From Oxalobacteraceae bacterium (GTDB lineage: Bacteria > Pseudomonadota > Gammaproteobacteria > Burkholderiales > Burkholderiaceae_D): 44,525 nucleotides of DNA. The notes beneath the pieces are model-generated. The model did no database searches. It was not told where the DNA came from and saw nothing but the letters and a program-made list of their open reading frames with translations. Below, piece by piece: positions 1 through 8,433 of this stretch. A program made the translations under genes and the position numbers. The number at the start of each line of letters is the position of its first letter. Position 1 is the stretch's first letter. The DNA is taken from the NCBI GenBank assembly GCA_947464955.1, contig CANHZI010000015.1:1-44525 (forward strand), given 5' to 3'.

Positions 1-1130
1 ACCCAGCGATAGAGGGTGTAGGCAAAGCGATTTTTTAATCTTTTTATCCAAGTTTGCTTCCCTATCATTTCAGCAGTGACTTCAACGGATTGGTCAAAGC
101 CAACTTGCAAGTGGGCTTCCAACTCAAGACTTAATTTGGGGTCGTTGATCAAGATATTCGCTTCGTGATTCAGAAACAAACTCAGGCCATCAAAATTACT
201 TGAGCCTACCGTTGACCATTGTTGGTCGATCACAGCAACCTTGGCGTGCATATGAGTGCGATGGTACTCGTAGATCTTGATGCCGTGCTGGAGCAGCTTG
301 GGGTAATACGATTGTGTGACTAAATCTTGTAAATCGAATTCGCCGACGCCTAACAATATTCTGACATCAACCCCACGTTTGGCGGCGTTGATCAGACCAT
401 TGCGCAGCCTTCTACCAGGTGCAAAGTAGGGATTAGCGAAATAGGCCGTCGTTTTGGCTCTGCCTAAGGCTTTTAAATAGGCTCTTTGGATGGTGAAGCG
501 ATTTCTCAGATTGTCGCGAAAAACGATGGCGGCGGCACTTGCCTGTTCGTTTTTTATCATGACAGCACGGCGTAAATCTCGGGCCAGCAAGAGGCGGTTC
601 AATAAAGGCATGGTCCCAAGTTTTAACCATTGTGCTGTAATTTCTTTATAGATCGTCGCGACACAGCTACCTTCAAGTTCGATCGCAAAATCCCAGCGTG
701 CAAAAGGCAGCGGTTGCGGGGGAATGTGATCGGTCAAGAGATCGTCAACGATATTGATGCCTCCGATAAAGGCAATCGCTTGATCGATGACGCACAGCTT
801 ACGGTGGGTTCGTACTAAACCGCGTTTGAACCAGACATTAAATATTCGGCATTGCACGCCTAGCTGCGCTAGTCTTTGCTGAAGCGCGAGGCTATGGTCA
901 CGACCGCTGCCTATCCAGTCAACGATCACGTGTACACGAACCCCGCGCGCCGCCGCCCGACCTAAAGCGGCTTCAATTTCTTGTGAGCTTTGATCATTGG
1001 CGAAAATGTAGGTCTCTAGATAAATTTCCGTTGTTGCATGATCGATGGCCTTAAGTAAAGCAGGGAAGAACATCTCGCCTGTGTGCAAGAGTTTTAATTG
1101 ATTCCCGCTTTGGTAATTAATTCTCGGCAT
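1..1130 (-). CDS. clsB: Cardiolipin synthase B-like phospholipase D family protein (partial)
   Basis: The reading frame starts at ATG 1130 (an in-frame stop lies just upstream) and runs off the left edge, giving about 376 residues. Two HKD phosphodiesterase motifs are visible: H109-x-K111-x4-D116, followed by a GGIN-type segment, and H295-x-K297-x4-D302, followed by GSSNFD. This pattern identifies the phospholipase D superfamily. The lack of N-terminal membrane helices and the overall spacing fit the ClsB (YbhO) branch, which makes cardiolipin from phosphatidylglycerol and phosphatidylethanolamine at the inner membrane. It begins 11 bp after the EEP nuclease stop and is probably in the same transcript. 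Its Shine-Dalgarno sequence is weak. The substrate assignment comes from the family; the superfamily call is seen directly. Confidence 0.88.
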   Translation of the reverse strand, partial: MPRINYQSGNQLKLLHTGEMFFPALLKAIDHATTEIYLETYIFANDQSSQEIEAALGRAAARGVRVHVIVDWIGSGRDHSLALQQRLAQLGVQCRIFNVWFKRGLVRTHRKLCVIDQAIAFIGGINIVDDLLTDHIPPQPLPFARWDFAIELEGSCVATIYKEITAQWLKLGTMPLLNRLLLARDLRRAVMIKNEQASAAAIVFRDNLRNRFTIQRAYLKALGRAKTTAYFANPYFAPGRRLRNGLINAAKRGVDVRILLGVGEFDLQDLVTQSYYPKLLQHGIKIYEYHRTHMHAKVAVIDQQWSTVGSSNFDGLSLFLNHEANILINDPKLSLELEAHLQVGFDQSVEVTAEMIGKQTWIKRLKNRFAYTLYRW

Positions 1131-1141
1131 GGATCAAGGTC

Positions 1142-1957
1142 TTAGCTCAACAAATCAAATCGATGCAAGCTGAGTTCTACGCTCAAAGGCACATGATCGG
1201 ATAAGTGTTTCCACGGTGCGCCCTGCATCACAGCGGCATGTTCGACTTTAAACCCGCGCAAGTAAATGCGATCTAGGCTTAGCCACGGTAAGCCGGCAGG
1301 GAAGGTGCGTGCATGATGATGCTGTCCGAGCGCGAGACCTCGCAGTTTGAAACGTGGAGATATTAGCGGTTTTCCATGGTGTGGCGCGCCGTCGAAAGCT
1401 TCAATTACATTGAGTTCTTTATACATGGTGTGACTTAGGCGTTGGCTCCAATCGTTGAAGTCACCCGCGATAATTAGGGGCGCTTGTGGTGGAACGTGCT
1501 CCTGAATCTGTTGAATCAGCGCTTGAATCTGACGGCGTCGACTGGCGGCGAACAGGCCGAGATGCACCACAAAGCAGTGCGCTTCAAACTCAGCGAGCTG
1601 CACGACAACATGCAAAATACCGCGTTGTTCGTAGGCGTGATCGGAAACATCGCGATTGATTGATTCCTTAATAGGCAGGCGACTCAACAAGGCGTTACCA
1701 TGGTGGCCATGTTCATACACTGCATTCATACCATAGACAGATTCATGGGTGTCGCCGGCTAAAAACTCATGCTGACCTTGACTTGGCCAGGCTTCATGTT
1801 TCTTCGCATGATGGTCGTGCTGACCTTGCACCTCTTGCAGGAAAATGATATCGGCATCAAGCGCTTTGATCGCGTCTTTTAACTCATGAATGCGTGCCTT
1901 GCGCCCAAACGCGCTCACTCCTTTATGAATATTGTAGGTCGCGATGCGAAGTTTCAT
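1142..1957 (-). CDS. Endonuclease/exonuclease/phosphatase (EEP) family protein
   Basis: This 271-residue protein has the EEP fold signatures in order: an N-terminal RIATYNIHKG segment with N9, FLQEVQ with the metal-binding E42, H132 in VVHLGL, the AGDFND catalytic segment (D166, N168), SLDRIY with D229, and the terminal SDH pair D254-H255. It is a Mg-dependent phosphodiesterase or phosphatase related to exonuclease III and sphingomyelinases; the substrate cannot be read from the sequence. No signal peptide is visible, so it should be cytoplasmic. It lies between nudB and clsB on the same strand with short gaps (24 and 11 bp), which suggests co-transcription and possibly a role in phospholipid or nucleic-acid turnover. 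Confidence 0.88.
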   Translation of the reverse strand: MKLRIATYNIHKGVSAFGRKARIHELKDAIKALDADIIFLQEVQGQHDHHAKKHEAWPSQGQHEFLAGDTHESVYGMNAVYEHGHHGNALLSRLPIKESINRDVSDHAYEQRGILHVVVQLAEFEAHCFVVHLGLFAASRRRQIQALIQQIQEHVPPQAPLIIAGDFNDWSQRLSHTMYKELNVIEAFDGAPHHGKPLISPRFKLRGLALGQHHHARTFPAGLPWLSLDRIYLRGFKVEHAAVMQGAPWKHLSDHVPLSVELSLHRFDLLS

Positions 1958-1981
1958 ACAAGCTTCCTAAAAAGGATAGGA

Positions 1982-2434
1982 TCAACCCTTTGGCGATACG
2001 CGTTGATGCAATTGAAGAATTGCTTCAGCGTTCGAGGCTGAAAAACATCGATCCGCTGCTTCCTTGATAGAAAGCCATTCAAAGCGCAGATGTTCACGTG
2101 GTGCTAGTGTAACGGAAGTATCCCTTGGTACGCATAAACCGAATACATGTTCTTTGTTTTGTGTCACACCAGGTGCATAACGATGACGCCAGACAGGGTA
2201 GATTTCGTACAAGTTACTGATCTGCCAGTTTGTTAGCGTATGCAATGAGGCATCGATCCCTGTCTCTTCCATTACTTCACGTTGCGCGGTGATCTCAAGA
2301 TCTTCTTCGATGCTGTCTTTTGAGCCAGTAACGGACTGCCAAAAGCCAGGTCGATCTGCACGTTCAAGCAGCAGTACATCGAGCTCGGGAGTGTAAATGA
2401 CGACAAGAACTGATTCAGGGATTTTGTAGGGCAC
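1982..2434 (-). CDS. nudB: Dihydroneopterin triphosphate diphosphatase (Nudix)
   Basis: This 150-residue Nudix hydrolase removes pyrophosphate from dihydroneopterin triphosphate, the second step of folate biosynthesis. The Nudix box runs from G37 to I60 and ends in REVMEETGI; it has one residue more before the first box glutamate than the E. coli protein, as I remember that sequence. FWQSVTGS before the box and the RHRYAPGVT segment after it are hallmarks of the NudB branch, so the assignment is more specific than just Nudix. The protein starts at ATG 2434 and is soluble. It is followed after 24 bp by the EEP nuclease. The plus-strand gene at 2630 is divergent from it, leaving about 195 bp for both promoters. 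Confidence 0.9.
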   Translation of the reverse strand: MPYKIPESVLVVIYTPELDVLLLERADRPGFWQSVTGSKDSIEEDLEITAQREVMEETGIDASLHTLTNWQISNLYEIYPVWRHRYAPGVTQNKEHVFGLCVPRDTSVTLAPREHLRFEWLSIKEAADRCFSASNAEAILQLHQRVSPKG

Positions 2435-2629
2435 GACAGTATCTTAAGTTGGGATATGCGACTAAAATCAAGCAGAGACCTTTCTGAGCTTGCGACGTAG
2501 TATACAAGTTAATCGCAAATTGTATCTGGGTGAATTGAGTGTAGAAAGAACTGTTGATATTTCTTTTGCCTATTTAGTCGTTTTATCTATCTTTTTGATT
2601 GGAATTGATGTGCGCGTTTTTCTTTTTTT

Positions 2630-3748
2630 ATGATGGCTTTTGTATTTGTTGGTAGTGCAGCGGCACAGTTAGCATCAGAGAATTTGTTGTTGAGTGTCCC
2701 CGAGAGCTACAAGTCTGCGACCAACACGCAGAAGGGCAATGTGATTCTGCATGAATATATACCAAAGACAGAGTCGCTTTCTGATTGGACCGAAATGCTG
2801 TCGGTACAAACCTTTCATGGTTTGAATTTGTCCGCGAAAGTTTATCGCTCCAATTTGCAGGCAATGCAGAAAGCAGTATGCTCGAAGTACGAAAGTTTGC
2901 CAGTCAACGAGGCACTTGAATTTGGTTTTGAAACCACTGTTTGGATTCAGACCTGTGAGACTAACAATAAAACGCTAAAAAACGAAGTAGCCGCCGTAAA
3001 AGTACTACGTGGCAAGGAGGCGATCTATGTGATCCAAAAGATCTTTAGATTCGACCCTGAGCCGGAGAAAATGGAAACGTGGCTGCGAAATTTAAAATCG
3101 ACACGTCTCTGTGCAGATGGCTCGAGCGATAGTGCTTGTTCTCGATTTGGCCGCTCAAAGTCGATCGAGAAGGCGACGGTGGTGACGCCGATTTTCGGTG
3201 AGTTGTTCGGGATGAGTCTGTTGCCTCAATTCCGTGAGCAAGGTAGTCAAACTCGTGGTGATACATTTATGCGCTCAATGATTCTAAATACAGATGAGAA
3301 CGTTTCATGGACACAGCGAGTACTCTTGATAGGAACCAAACTCACCAGTAAAGAAGAGCCTCAGTTTGCCCGTGAAAGAGTAGTTGCGGTTGCAGAGAGC
3401 TTTAAGCAAGCATGTCCAAGCAGCTTTTTTGCGAGAGGTTTGAGCAGCGGTAAAATTAACTCGGGTCATGAGGTTTATTCAATGCTTGCATCATGCGGCA
3501 CTCATACTATGACCCAATCGAAAGCAGCTACCAGTGAGACAACTCTGGTGCAGGTTATCCGTGGTGATCGAAATTACTATGTATTGCAATGGTCAGAACG
3601 CGGGGCGCCGAGTGTCACAGCGCTTGTTCCTGATTTAGAAATGTGGAAACAGCGTATTACGAAGTTGGGCCCATTTATGATCTGCCCAGAAAAAGAAGGT
3701 GAAGGCGCACCGTATCCGAGTTGCTTTAAAGCCAGCGGAACCCAATGA
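2630..3748 (+). CDS. Secreted protein of unknown function with two copies of a cysteine-rich domain
   Basis: I do not recognise this 372-residue family. The ORF opens with MMAFVFVGSAAAQ, the hydrophobic half and cleavage site of a signal peptide without the usual positive N-region; a one-base slip in the T run at 2622-2629 may hide the true start near 2608-2610. The mature part consists of two similar domains, about residues 17-170 and 186-365. Matching landmarks are an SDWTEML versus SWTQRVL segment, VKVLRG versus VQVIRG, and four cysteines each (C84, C109, C161, C170 and C262, C289, C352, C365). It probably sits in the periplasm with disulfides. It is the only plus-strand gene in the first 24 kb and interrupts the nudB-aspS row. 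A strong hairpin follows its stop. Confidence 0.75.
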   Translation: MMAFVFVGSAAAQLASENLLLSVPESYKSATNTQKGNVILHEYIPKTESLSDWTEMLSVQTFHGLNLSAKVYRSNLQAMQKAVCSKYESLPVNEALEFGFETTVWIQTCETNNKTLKNEVAAVKVLRGKEAIYVIQKIFRFDPEPEKMETWLRNLKSTRLCADGSSDSACSRFGRSKSIEKATVVTPIFGELFGMSLLPQFREQGSQTRGDTFMRSMILNTDENVSWTQRVLLIGTKLTSKEEPQFARERVVAVAESFKQACPSSFFARGLSSGKINSGHEVYSMLASCGTHTMTQSKAATSETTLVQVIRGDRNYYVLQWSERGAPSVTALVPDLEMWKQRITKLGPFMICPEKEGEGAPYPSCFKASGTQ

Positions 3749-3782
3749 GTAAATTTTCCAAATAAATCAAATTAACCATAAA

Positions 3783-3808
3783 AAATGGCAGACCGAAGTC
3801 TGCCATTT
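3783..3808 (-). terminator. Bidirectional hairpin terminator between aspS and the plus-strand secreted protein gene
   Basis: An 11-bp perfect stem (3783-3793 with 3798-3808) closes a four-base loop. Read on the minus strand the loop is C(UUCG)G, an extra-stable tetraloop, followed by a T-rich run. It lies 22 bp after the aspS stop and about 35 bp after the convergent gene's stop, so it can end both transcripts. The hairpin is seen directly; termination in both directions is inferred. Confidence 0.9.
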
Positions 3809-3830
3809 GTCTTGGATACTGAAACTCGGT

Positions 3831-5633
3831 TTACACCACTTTAGCTTCCGTCGCACGCAGACGAATATGCAATTCTTTCAATTGCTTTTCATCGACTTCG
3901 GACGGCGCTTGCGTCAATAAACATTGTGCGCGTTGTGTTTTCGGGAAGGCGATCACGTCACGAATAGACTCTGCGCCGGTCATCATCGTCACGATACGAT
4001 CGAGACCGAAAGCCAAACCACCGTGTGGAGGCGCGCCGTATTGCAGGGCGTCGAGCAAGAAGCCGAATTTCAATTGCGCTTCTTCCGCACCGATATTCAA
4101 TGCGCGGAATACTTTGCTTTGTACATCAGCACGGTGAATACGAACTGAACCACCACCAAGCTCCCAGCCATTCAAGACCATGTCATAGGCTTTGGCGATA
4201 CACTTGCCTGGATCAGTTTCCATCAAGTCTTCGTGGCCATCTTTTGGTGCTGTAAATGGATGGTGAACCGCTGTCCAGCGATTGTTTTCTTCGTCGTGTT
4301 CGAACATTGGGAAGTCCACTACCCATAGTGGTTTCCAAACATCTTCAAACAAGCCATTCGCTTTACCAAACTCGCTATGACCAATCTTCACGCGCAAAGC
4401 ACCGATTGCATCGTTGACGATCTTCGCTTTGTCTGCACCGAAGAAAATCAAGTCGCCGTCTTTCGCGCCGGTACGTTCCAAAATCTGCGCCAAAGCTGCA
4501 TCGTGGATATTCTTGACGATAGGTGCTTGCAAACCATCACGACCAGCAGCTTTGTCGTTGACTTTAATGTAAGCCAAGCCTTTCGCACCATAGATACGCA
4601 CGAACTGATCGTATGCATCGATTTCAGAACGTGGCATGCTGCCGCCGCCTGGAACCAACATACCAACCACGCGGCCGTTGGCCATGTTCGCTGCATTGGA
4701 GAAGACTTTGAAGTCGACATCTTTCATGACATCGGTCAGATCTGTGAATTGCAATTTCACGCGCATATCTGGTTTGTCGGAACCATACAGACCCATCGCT
4801 TCGGCGAAATCCATCACTGGGAATGGGTTAGGCAAATCGATATTCAAGGTGTTTTTGAATACGCCACGAATCATGCCTTCAAACATGTCGCGAATTTCTT
4901 GTTCAGACATGAACGATGTTTCGCAGTCGATCTGGGTAAATTCTGGTTGACGGTCAGCGCGCAAATCTTCGTCGCGGAAGCATTTGGTAATTTGGTAGTA
5001 ACGATCGAAGTTAGCGACCATTAACAATTGTTTGAACAATTGTGGAGACTGTGGCAAAGCAAAGAAGTTACCTGCATTCACGCGAGATGGCACTAAGTAA
5101 TCGCGCGCGCCTTCTGGTGTCGACTTCGTCAACATCGGTGTTTCGATGTCGATAAAGCCATTCGCATCCAAGAACTTACGGACTTCCATTGCGACTTTAT
5201 AACGCAAACGCAAATTGTTTTGCATTTGCGGACGACGCAAATCAAGGACGCGATGTGTCAAACGTGTCGTTTCAGACAGGTTCTCATCATCCAATTGGAA
5301 TGGTGGCGTTACAGAAGCGTTCAATACTTCCAATTCATGGCACAGCACTTCGATTTTGCCGGACTTCAAATTGTTGTTAATGGTGCCGTCAGGGCGATTG
5401 CGTACGATACCTGTGATGCGCAAACAGAATTCGTTACGTACGGACTCAGCGATTTTGAACATCTCTGCACGATCTGGATCGCAAACGACTTGTACCAAAC
5501 CTTCGCGGTCACGCAAATCGATGAAAATCACACCACCGTGATCGCGGCGACGATGAACCCAGCCACACAGGCTGACGGTTTGGCCCAATAATTCCTCAGT
5601 TGTAAGGCCGCAGTAGTTGGTACGCATGGACAT
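3831..5633 (-). CDS. aspS: Aspartyl-tRNA synthetase (probably non-discriminating)
   Basis: This 600-residue class II synthetase charges tRNA-Asp in the cytoplasm. The N-terminal anticodon-binding OB fold contains [13 protein letters not shown]. Class II motif 2 appears as [16 protein letters not shown], the bacterial GAD insertion lies in the middle, and motif 3 is GLAFGLDRI near the C-terminus. H32 and G83 align with H31 and G82 of the Pseudomonas aeruginosa enzyme, residues linked there to charging both tRNA-Asp and tRNA-Asn, so a non-discriminating enzyme is likely. That would need GatCAB, which is not in this window. The start ATG 5633 has an AGG Shine-Dalgarno; ATG 5627 is an alternative. 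A UUCG terminator follows. Confidence 0.97.
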   Translation of the reverse strand: MSMRTNYCGLTTEELLGQTVSLCGWVHRRRDHGGVIFIDLRDREGLVQVVCDPDRAEMFKIAESVRNEFCLRITGIVRNRPDGTINNNLKSGKIEVLCHELEVLNASVTPPFQLDDENLSETTRLTHRVLDLRRPQMQNNLRLRYKVAMEVRKFLDANGFIDIETPMLTKSTPEGARDYLVPSRVNAGNFFALPQSPQLFKQLLMVANFDRYYQITKCFRDEDLRADRQPEFTQIDCETSFMSEQEIRDMFEGMIRGVFKNTLNIDLPNPFPVMDFAEAMGLYGSDKPDMRVKLQFTDLTDVMKDVDFKVFSNAANMANGRVVGMLVPGGGSMPRSEIDAYDQFVRIYGAKGLAYIKVNDKAAGRDGLQAPIVKNIHDAALAQILERTGAKDGDLIFFGADKAKIVNDAIGALRVKIGHSEFGKANGLFEDVWKPLWVVDFPMFEHDEENNRWTAVHHPFTAPKDGHEDLMETDPGKCIAKAYDMVLNGWELGGGSVRIHRADVQSKVFRALNIGAEEAQLKFGFLLDALQYGAPPHGGLAFGLDRIVTMMTGAESIRDVIAFPKTQRAQCLLTQAPSEVDEKQLKELHIRLRATEAKVV

Positions 5634-5745
5634 AATTTCTTACCTGTCTATTTGAAAGTTAAATGCTGTGTTGAATGTCTATTTTATTTACTAGGCTTGG
5701 GCAGCGTGGGAAAGGAATTTAACTCACCAGCACGATGCCAGTGGT

Positions 5746-6369
5746 TCAATTGCAAGCCTTATTTTGTTCCGCTTGCGCGGCCATCTCTGGTGCTACCACG
5801 CCCATAGACACGACATACTTGAGCGCAGTGTCAACGCTCATATCGAGCTCAATGGCATCCTTTTTGGGGATCATCAAGAAGAAGCCTGAAGTAGGGTTAG
5901 GTGTCGTTGGTACATACACACTAATGTAGTCGCCATTGAGATGCTTGGCGACGTCACCACCTGGTTTGCCAGTTAAAAACGCGATGGTCCAAGAACCTTC
6001 GCGGGGATATTGAATCAACAAAGCCTTGCTAAATGCATTGCCTGTTGATGAAAAAAGCGTATCGGAAACTTGTTTAACACTGGAGTAAATCGAGCTGACG
6101 ATAGGAATATGGTTGAGCGCTTTTTCCCATAAACCAACGACATATTTGCCAACAAAGTTTTTAGTGAGTAAGCCTGTGACAAAGATGATTAGTACTGTCA
6201 GAACAGCGCCCAAGCCCGGAATCTTGAAGCCAACCAAGACTTCTGGTCGCCATTGTGCAGGCAAGAGCAGTAGAGACTGATCCATGGTACTGATGATCGC
6301 ATGCAGTACCCATAGAGTAATTGCTAAGGGAACTAAAATCAGCAAACCGGTAATAAAATATTTACGCAT
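5746..6369 (-). CDS. DUF502 family inner-membrane protein
   Basis: This 207-residue protein starts with RKYFITGLLILVPLAITLWV, a first membrane helix typical of DUF502, and has a second helix near residues 50-70 (LGAVLTVLIIFVTGLL). The rest is a soluble domain with HIPIVSSIYSSVKQ and a VYVPTTPNPTSGF segment, both family hallmarks. Its biochemical function is not established. It lies 22 bp after the fmdB-like gene and 112 bp before aspS on the same strand, probably in one transcript with them; in many betaproteobacteria these three genes are neighbours. The start ATG 6369 fits the usual family start. No truncation is visible. Confidence 0.9.
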   Translation of the reverse strand: MRKYFITGLLILVPLAITLWVLHAIISTMDQSLLLLPAQWRPEVLVGFKIPGLGAVLTVLIIFVTGLLTKNFVGKYVVGLWEKALNHIPIVSSIYSSVKQVSDTLFSSTGNAFSKALLIQYPREGSWTIAFLTGKPGGDVAKHLNGDYISVYVPTTPNPTSGFFLMIPKKDAIELDMSVDTALKYVVSMGVVAPEMAAQAEQNKACN

Positions 6370-6391
6370 AGATCTCGCTTGGTGTACTTAC

Positions 6392-6712
6392 TTAAGCCGC
6401 CTTGGTATCAGCGGAGGTGCTGCTGGTTGCTGTCGTGCTGCTTGTGCTATCACTGGAAGTACTGCTGCTAGATTCGGTGCTGCCAGCGTTGTTAGCGGTT
6501 GCACCTCCAGCGGCCCCGGTACCACCCGAACCACCTCGGAAATCAGTCACATACCAGCCAGATCCTTTCAACTGAAAGCCAGCAGCAGTGATTTGTTTCT
6601 TGAAACTTGCTTGTTGACACTCGGGACAAACCGTCAAAGGCTCATCCGACATCTTTTGCAACACATCTTTGGCAAAGCCGCATGCTTCGCAGCGATAAGC
6701 GTAGATAGGCAT
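6392..6712 (-). CDS. FmdB family zinc-ribbon protein
   Basis: This short protein (106 residues from ATG 6712) opens with MPIYAYRCEACG and continues with CPEC, giving a CxxC...CxxC zinc ribbon of the FmdB/CxxC_CxxC_SSSS family. That family is loosely linked to regulation and has no settled function. After the core the sequence becomes a flexible tail rich in Gly, Ser, Thr and Ala, about 45 residues long. ATG 6712 is preferred over the upstream in-frame start at 6727 because GGGAAG lies a few bases before it and because the family starts at MPIY. A good -10 box sits at 6746-6751, so this looks like the first gene of the fmdB-DUF502-aspS transcript. Confidence 0.9.
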   Translation of the reverse strand: MPIYAYRCEACGFAKDVLQKMSDEPLTVCPECQQASFKKQITAAGFQLKGSGWYVTDFRGGSGGTGAAGGATANNAGSTESSSSTSSDSTSSTTATSSTSADTKAA

Positions 6713-6745
6713 TTTCTTCCCAGACAAAAACTCGTAAAACCCTGA

Positions 6746-6751
6746 ATTATA
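6746..6751 (-). promoter_or_regulatory. -10 box for the fmdB-DUF502-aspS transcript
   Basis: On the minus strand this hexamer is TATAAT, a perfect sigma-70 -10 box. It would place the transcript start near 6739, about 27 bases before the fmdB ATG. The matching -35 (around GCAAAA) is poor and lies inside an inverted repeat at 6763-6802. The box is seen; use as a promoter is inferred. Confidence 0.55.
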
Positions 6752-6762
6752 ACGGCTTATTG

Positions 6763-6802
6763 CGGGCTTTTGCAGATTTGAATGGAATCTACCAAAAGCC
6801 CG
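6763..6802. repeat. Long inverted repeat between symporter and fmdB
   Basis: A perfect 10-bp outer stem (CGGGCTTTTG with CAAAAGCCCG) encloses a second 5-bp stem (AGATT with AATCT) and a 7-base loop. It lies 25 bp beyond the symporter stop. There is no T run after it on the minus strand, so it is not a classical terminator. It could be a 3'-end stabiliser of the symporter mRNA or an operator overlapping the fmdB -35 region. Confidence 0.6.
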
Positions 6803-6826
6803 TATTTGATTCAGAAAAATGATGTT

Positions 6827-8257
6827 TTATGCATGTTTTCTGTGGTTATTGCCGATTACTTGAGGCAATAATGAACCGAAAAACATACCCGCGAAGCTCA
6901 TTAAGACGCCCACCAGTTGTGGCGGCCAGAAACCTTCTGGTGCGCTCACCTCTAATGTAATCCATGAAACAAGCCCAAACACGATAGAAAGTTGTGCGCC
7001 TTGTGTGGTGGCTCGCTTCCAGTAAAGTCCGAAAGCAAGTGGCACAAAAGCCGCAACTAGAGTGACCTTATACGCATTTTCGACCATCTTGTAGATACTG
7101 GCTTCGGTATTCATCGCGAACAGTGTCACGATCGCTGTAAACACCAAGACCACCACACGCATCATGAATAGGAACTGCTGATCGCTTTGATTCTTGAATA
7201 GCGGTCTTAATATGTTTTCAGAAAAAGTCACGGAAGGAGCCAACAAGGTCGCACTGGCACAACTCTTAATCGCCGAGAGTAGGGCGCCAAAGAACATCAC
7301 TTGGGCCAATAGTGGCATTTTTGTCATGATTAATGTCGGCAAGATCATTTGCGGATCGGTGCCGAGCAGGCTTTCTACCATCTTAGGGTCGATCAAGGTC
7401 GCAGAGTAGGCCAAGAACATGGGGATGAAAGCGAAGAGGAAGTATAGACTGCCACCCAATACAGCGGAATTGGCCGCCGCATTTTCAGAATGAGCAGACG
7501 CGACCCGTTGGAAAACGTCTTGCTGTGGAATGGAGCCCAACATCATCGTGATCCAAGCTGCAAAGAACCACAATACTTCGCGCGAGGTCGGCGCTGGCCA
7601 GAATTCCATTTTGCCTGCTTGCACTGCGTGTTCGACGACATGACCCGCTCCACCAACCATATTGGATACTTCCCAACCCATATAGAGCATACCAATCATA
7701 ATAATGATCATTTGCAGAAAATCGGTAATTGCCACTGACCACATGCCACCCATCAAGGTGTAAATCAAGACACTACCGGCGCCGATGATCATGCCGGTGT
7801 TCATATCAATCGCGCCTCCAGATACCACACTAAAAACTAAGCCTAAAGCCTTAATCTGTGCGGCAACCCAGCCAAGATATGAGACTACGATACACAGCGA
7901 GACTAAGATTTCCACCGTGCGTCCATATTTATTGCGATAGTAGTCACCAATCGTCAATAAGTTCATCCGGTATAGAGGGCGCGCAAAAAATAAGCCGACA
8001 AAGATCAAACACAATGAAGAGCCAAACGGATCCGCAACCACGCCTTTGAGGCCTTCTTTAACGAAGGTCGAGGAAATACCCAGTACTGTCTCCGAACCAA
8101 ACCAGGTCGCGAATACGGTCGCGGTAACGATGTACATTGGTAAAGAACGGCCAGCGACCGCGAAGTCCTTGGAGTTGTTGACATAACGCGCAGCATATAA
8201 GCCAATACCGACAGAGATGATCCAATAGAGAACGACTAACCAAAGCAAAATATTCAT
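6827..8257 (-). CDS. Sodium:solute symporter family transporter
   Basis: This polytopic inner-membrane protein of about 476 residues has the SSSF fold. The N-terminus carries the first helix (ILLWLVVLYWIISVGIGLYA), then KDFAVAGRSLP and the FATWFGSETVLG segment typical of the family's second helix. GDYYRNKYGR follows, and the C-terminal half has several further helices; about 13 are expected. The substrate cannot be read from sequence; organic acids, amino acids or choline-like compounds are the family's range. ATG 8257 is preferred over a TTG at 8326, because the longer frame would read through the terminator hairpin at 8292-8317 that belongs to the upstream response-regulator gene. It stands alone in its orientation. 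Confidence 0.88.
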   Translation of the reverse strand: MNILLWLVVLYWIISVGIGLYAARYVNNSKDFAVAGRSLPMYIVTATVFATWFGSETVLGISSTFVKEGLKGVVADPFGSSLCLIFVGLFFARPLYRMNLLTIGDYYRNKYGRTVEILVSLCIVVSYLGWVAAQIKALGLVFSVVSGGAIDMNTGMIIGAGSVLIYTLMGGMWSVAITDFLQMIIIMIGMLYMGWEVSNMVGGAGHVVEHAVQAGKMEFWPAPTSREVLWFFAAWITMMLGSIPQQDVFQRVASAHSENAAANSAVLGGSLYFLFAFIPMFLAYSATLIDPKMVESLLGTDPQMILPTLIMTKMPLLAQVMFFGALLSAIKSCASATLLAPSVTFSENILRPLFKNQSDQQFLFMMRVVVLVFTAIVTLFAMNTEASIYKMVENAYKVTLVAAFVPLAFGLYWKRATTQGAQLSIVFGLVSWITLEVSAPEGFWPPQLVGVLMSFAGMFFGSLLPQVIGNNHRKHA

Positions 8258-8282
8258 GGTGGAAAGTGAATAAAAGGAAAGG

Positions 8283-8317
8283 TAAATAAAAAATGCCCGC
8301 ATTAATTTGCGGGCATT
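8283..8317 (-). terminator. Rho-independent terminator after the response regulator gene
   Basis: A 9-bp perfect stem (8292-8300 with 8309-8317, AATGCCCGC/GCGGGCATT) and an 8-base loop are followed on the minus strand by TTTTATTTA. It lies about 115 bp after the stop of the single-domain regulator and ends the chemoreceptor-kinase-regulator operon. It also separates that operon from the symporter and decides the symporter start. Confidence 0.85.
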
Positions 8318-8433
8318 ATAAGACAATGTCGGCCAGATCGCGGTGTTATCAAAGAAAGTGATGACGATCTGTGCGAGATAGCCTCATTTCGCCGCGATTC
8401 ATGGTGGGTTGCGGCGATTTTGGTAGAACTACT

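Noticed and set aside
4377-5024. 215-codon plus-strand frame inside aspS
   Set aside because: It is antisense to highly conserved aspS codons, has no Shine-Dalgarno and gives a Cys/His-rich product without known features. It is a shadow of the real gene.
5026-5043. CAATTG repeats forming an inverted repeat near 5026-5043
   Set aside because: They fall inside aspS and encode conserved residues (QLFKQL), so the symmetry is probably a coding coincidence.
6284-6745. 153-codon plus-strand frame across the DUF502 and fmdB genes
   Set aside because: It overlaps two well-supported genes and the fmdB promoter and has no recognisable domain.
8258-8326. TTG start at 8326 for the symporter
   Set aside because: The added residues would be encoded by the terminator hairpin of the upstream operon; ATG 8257 gives a normal family N-terminus.
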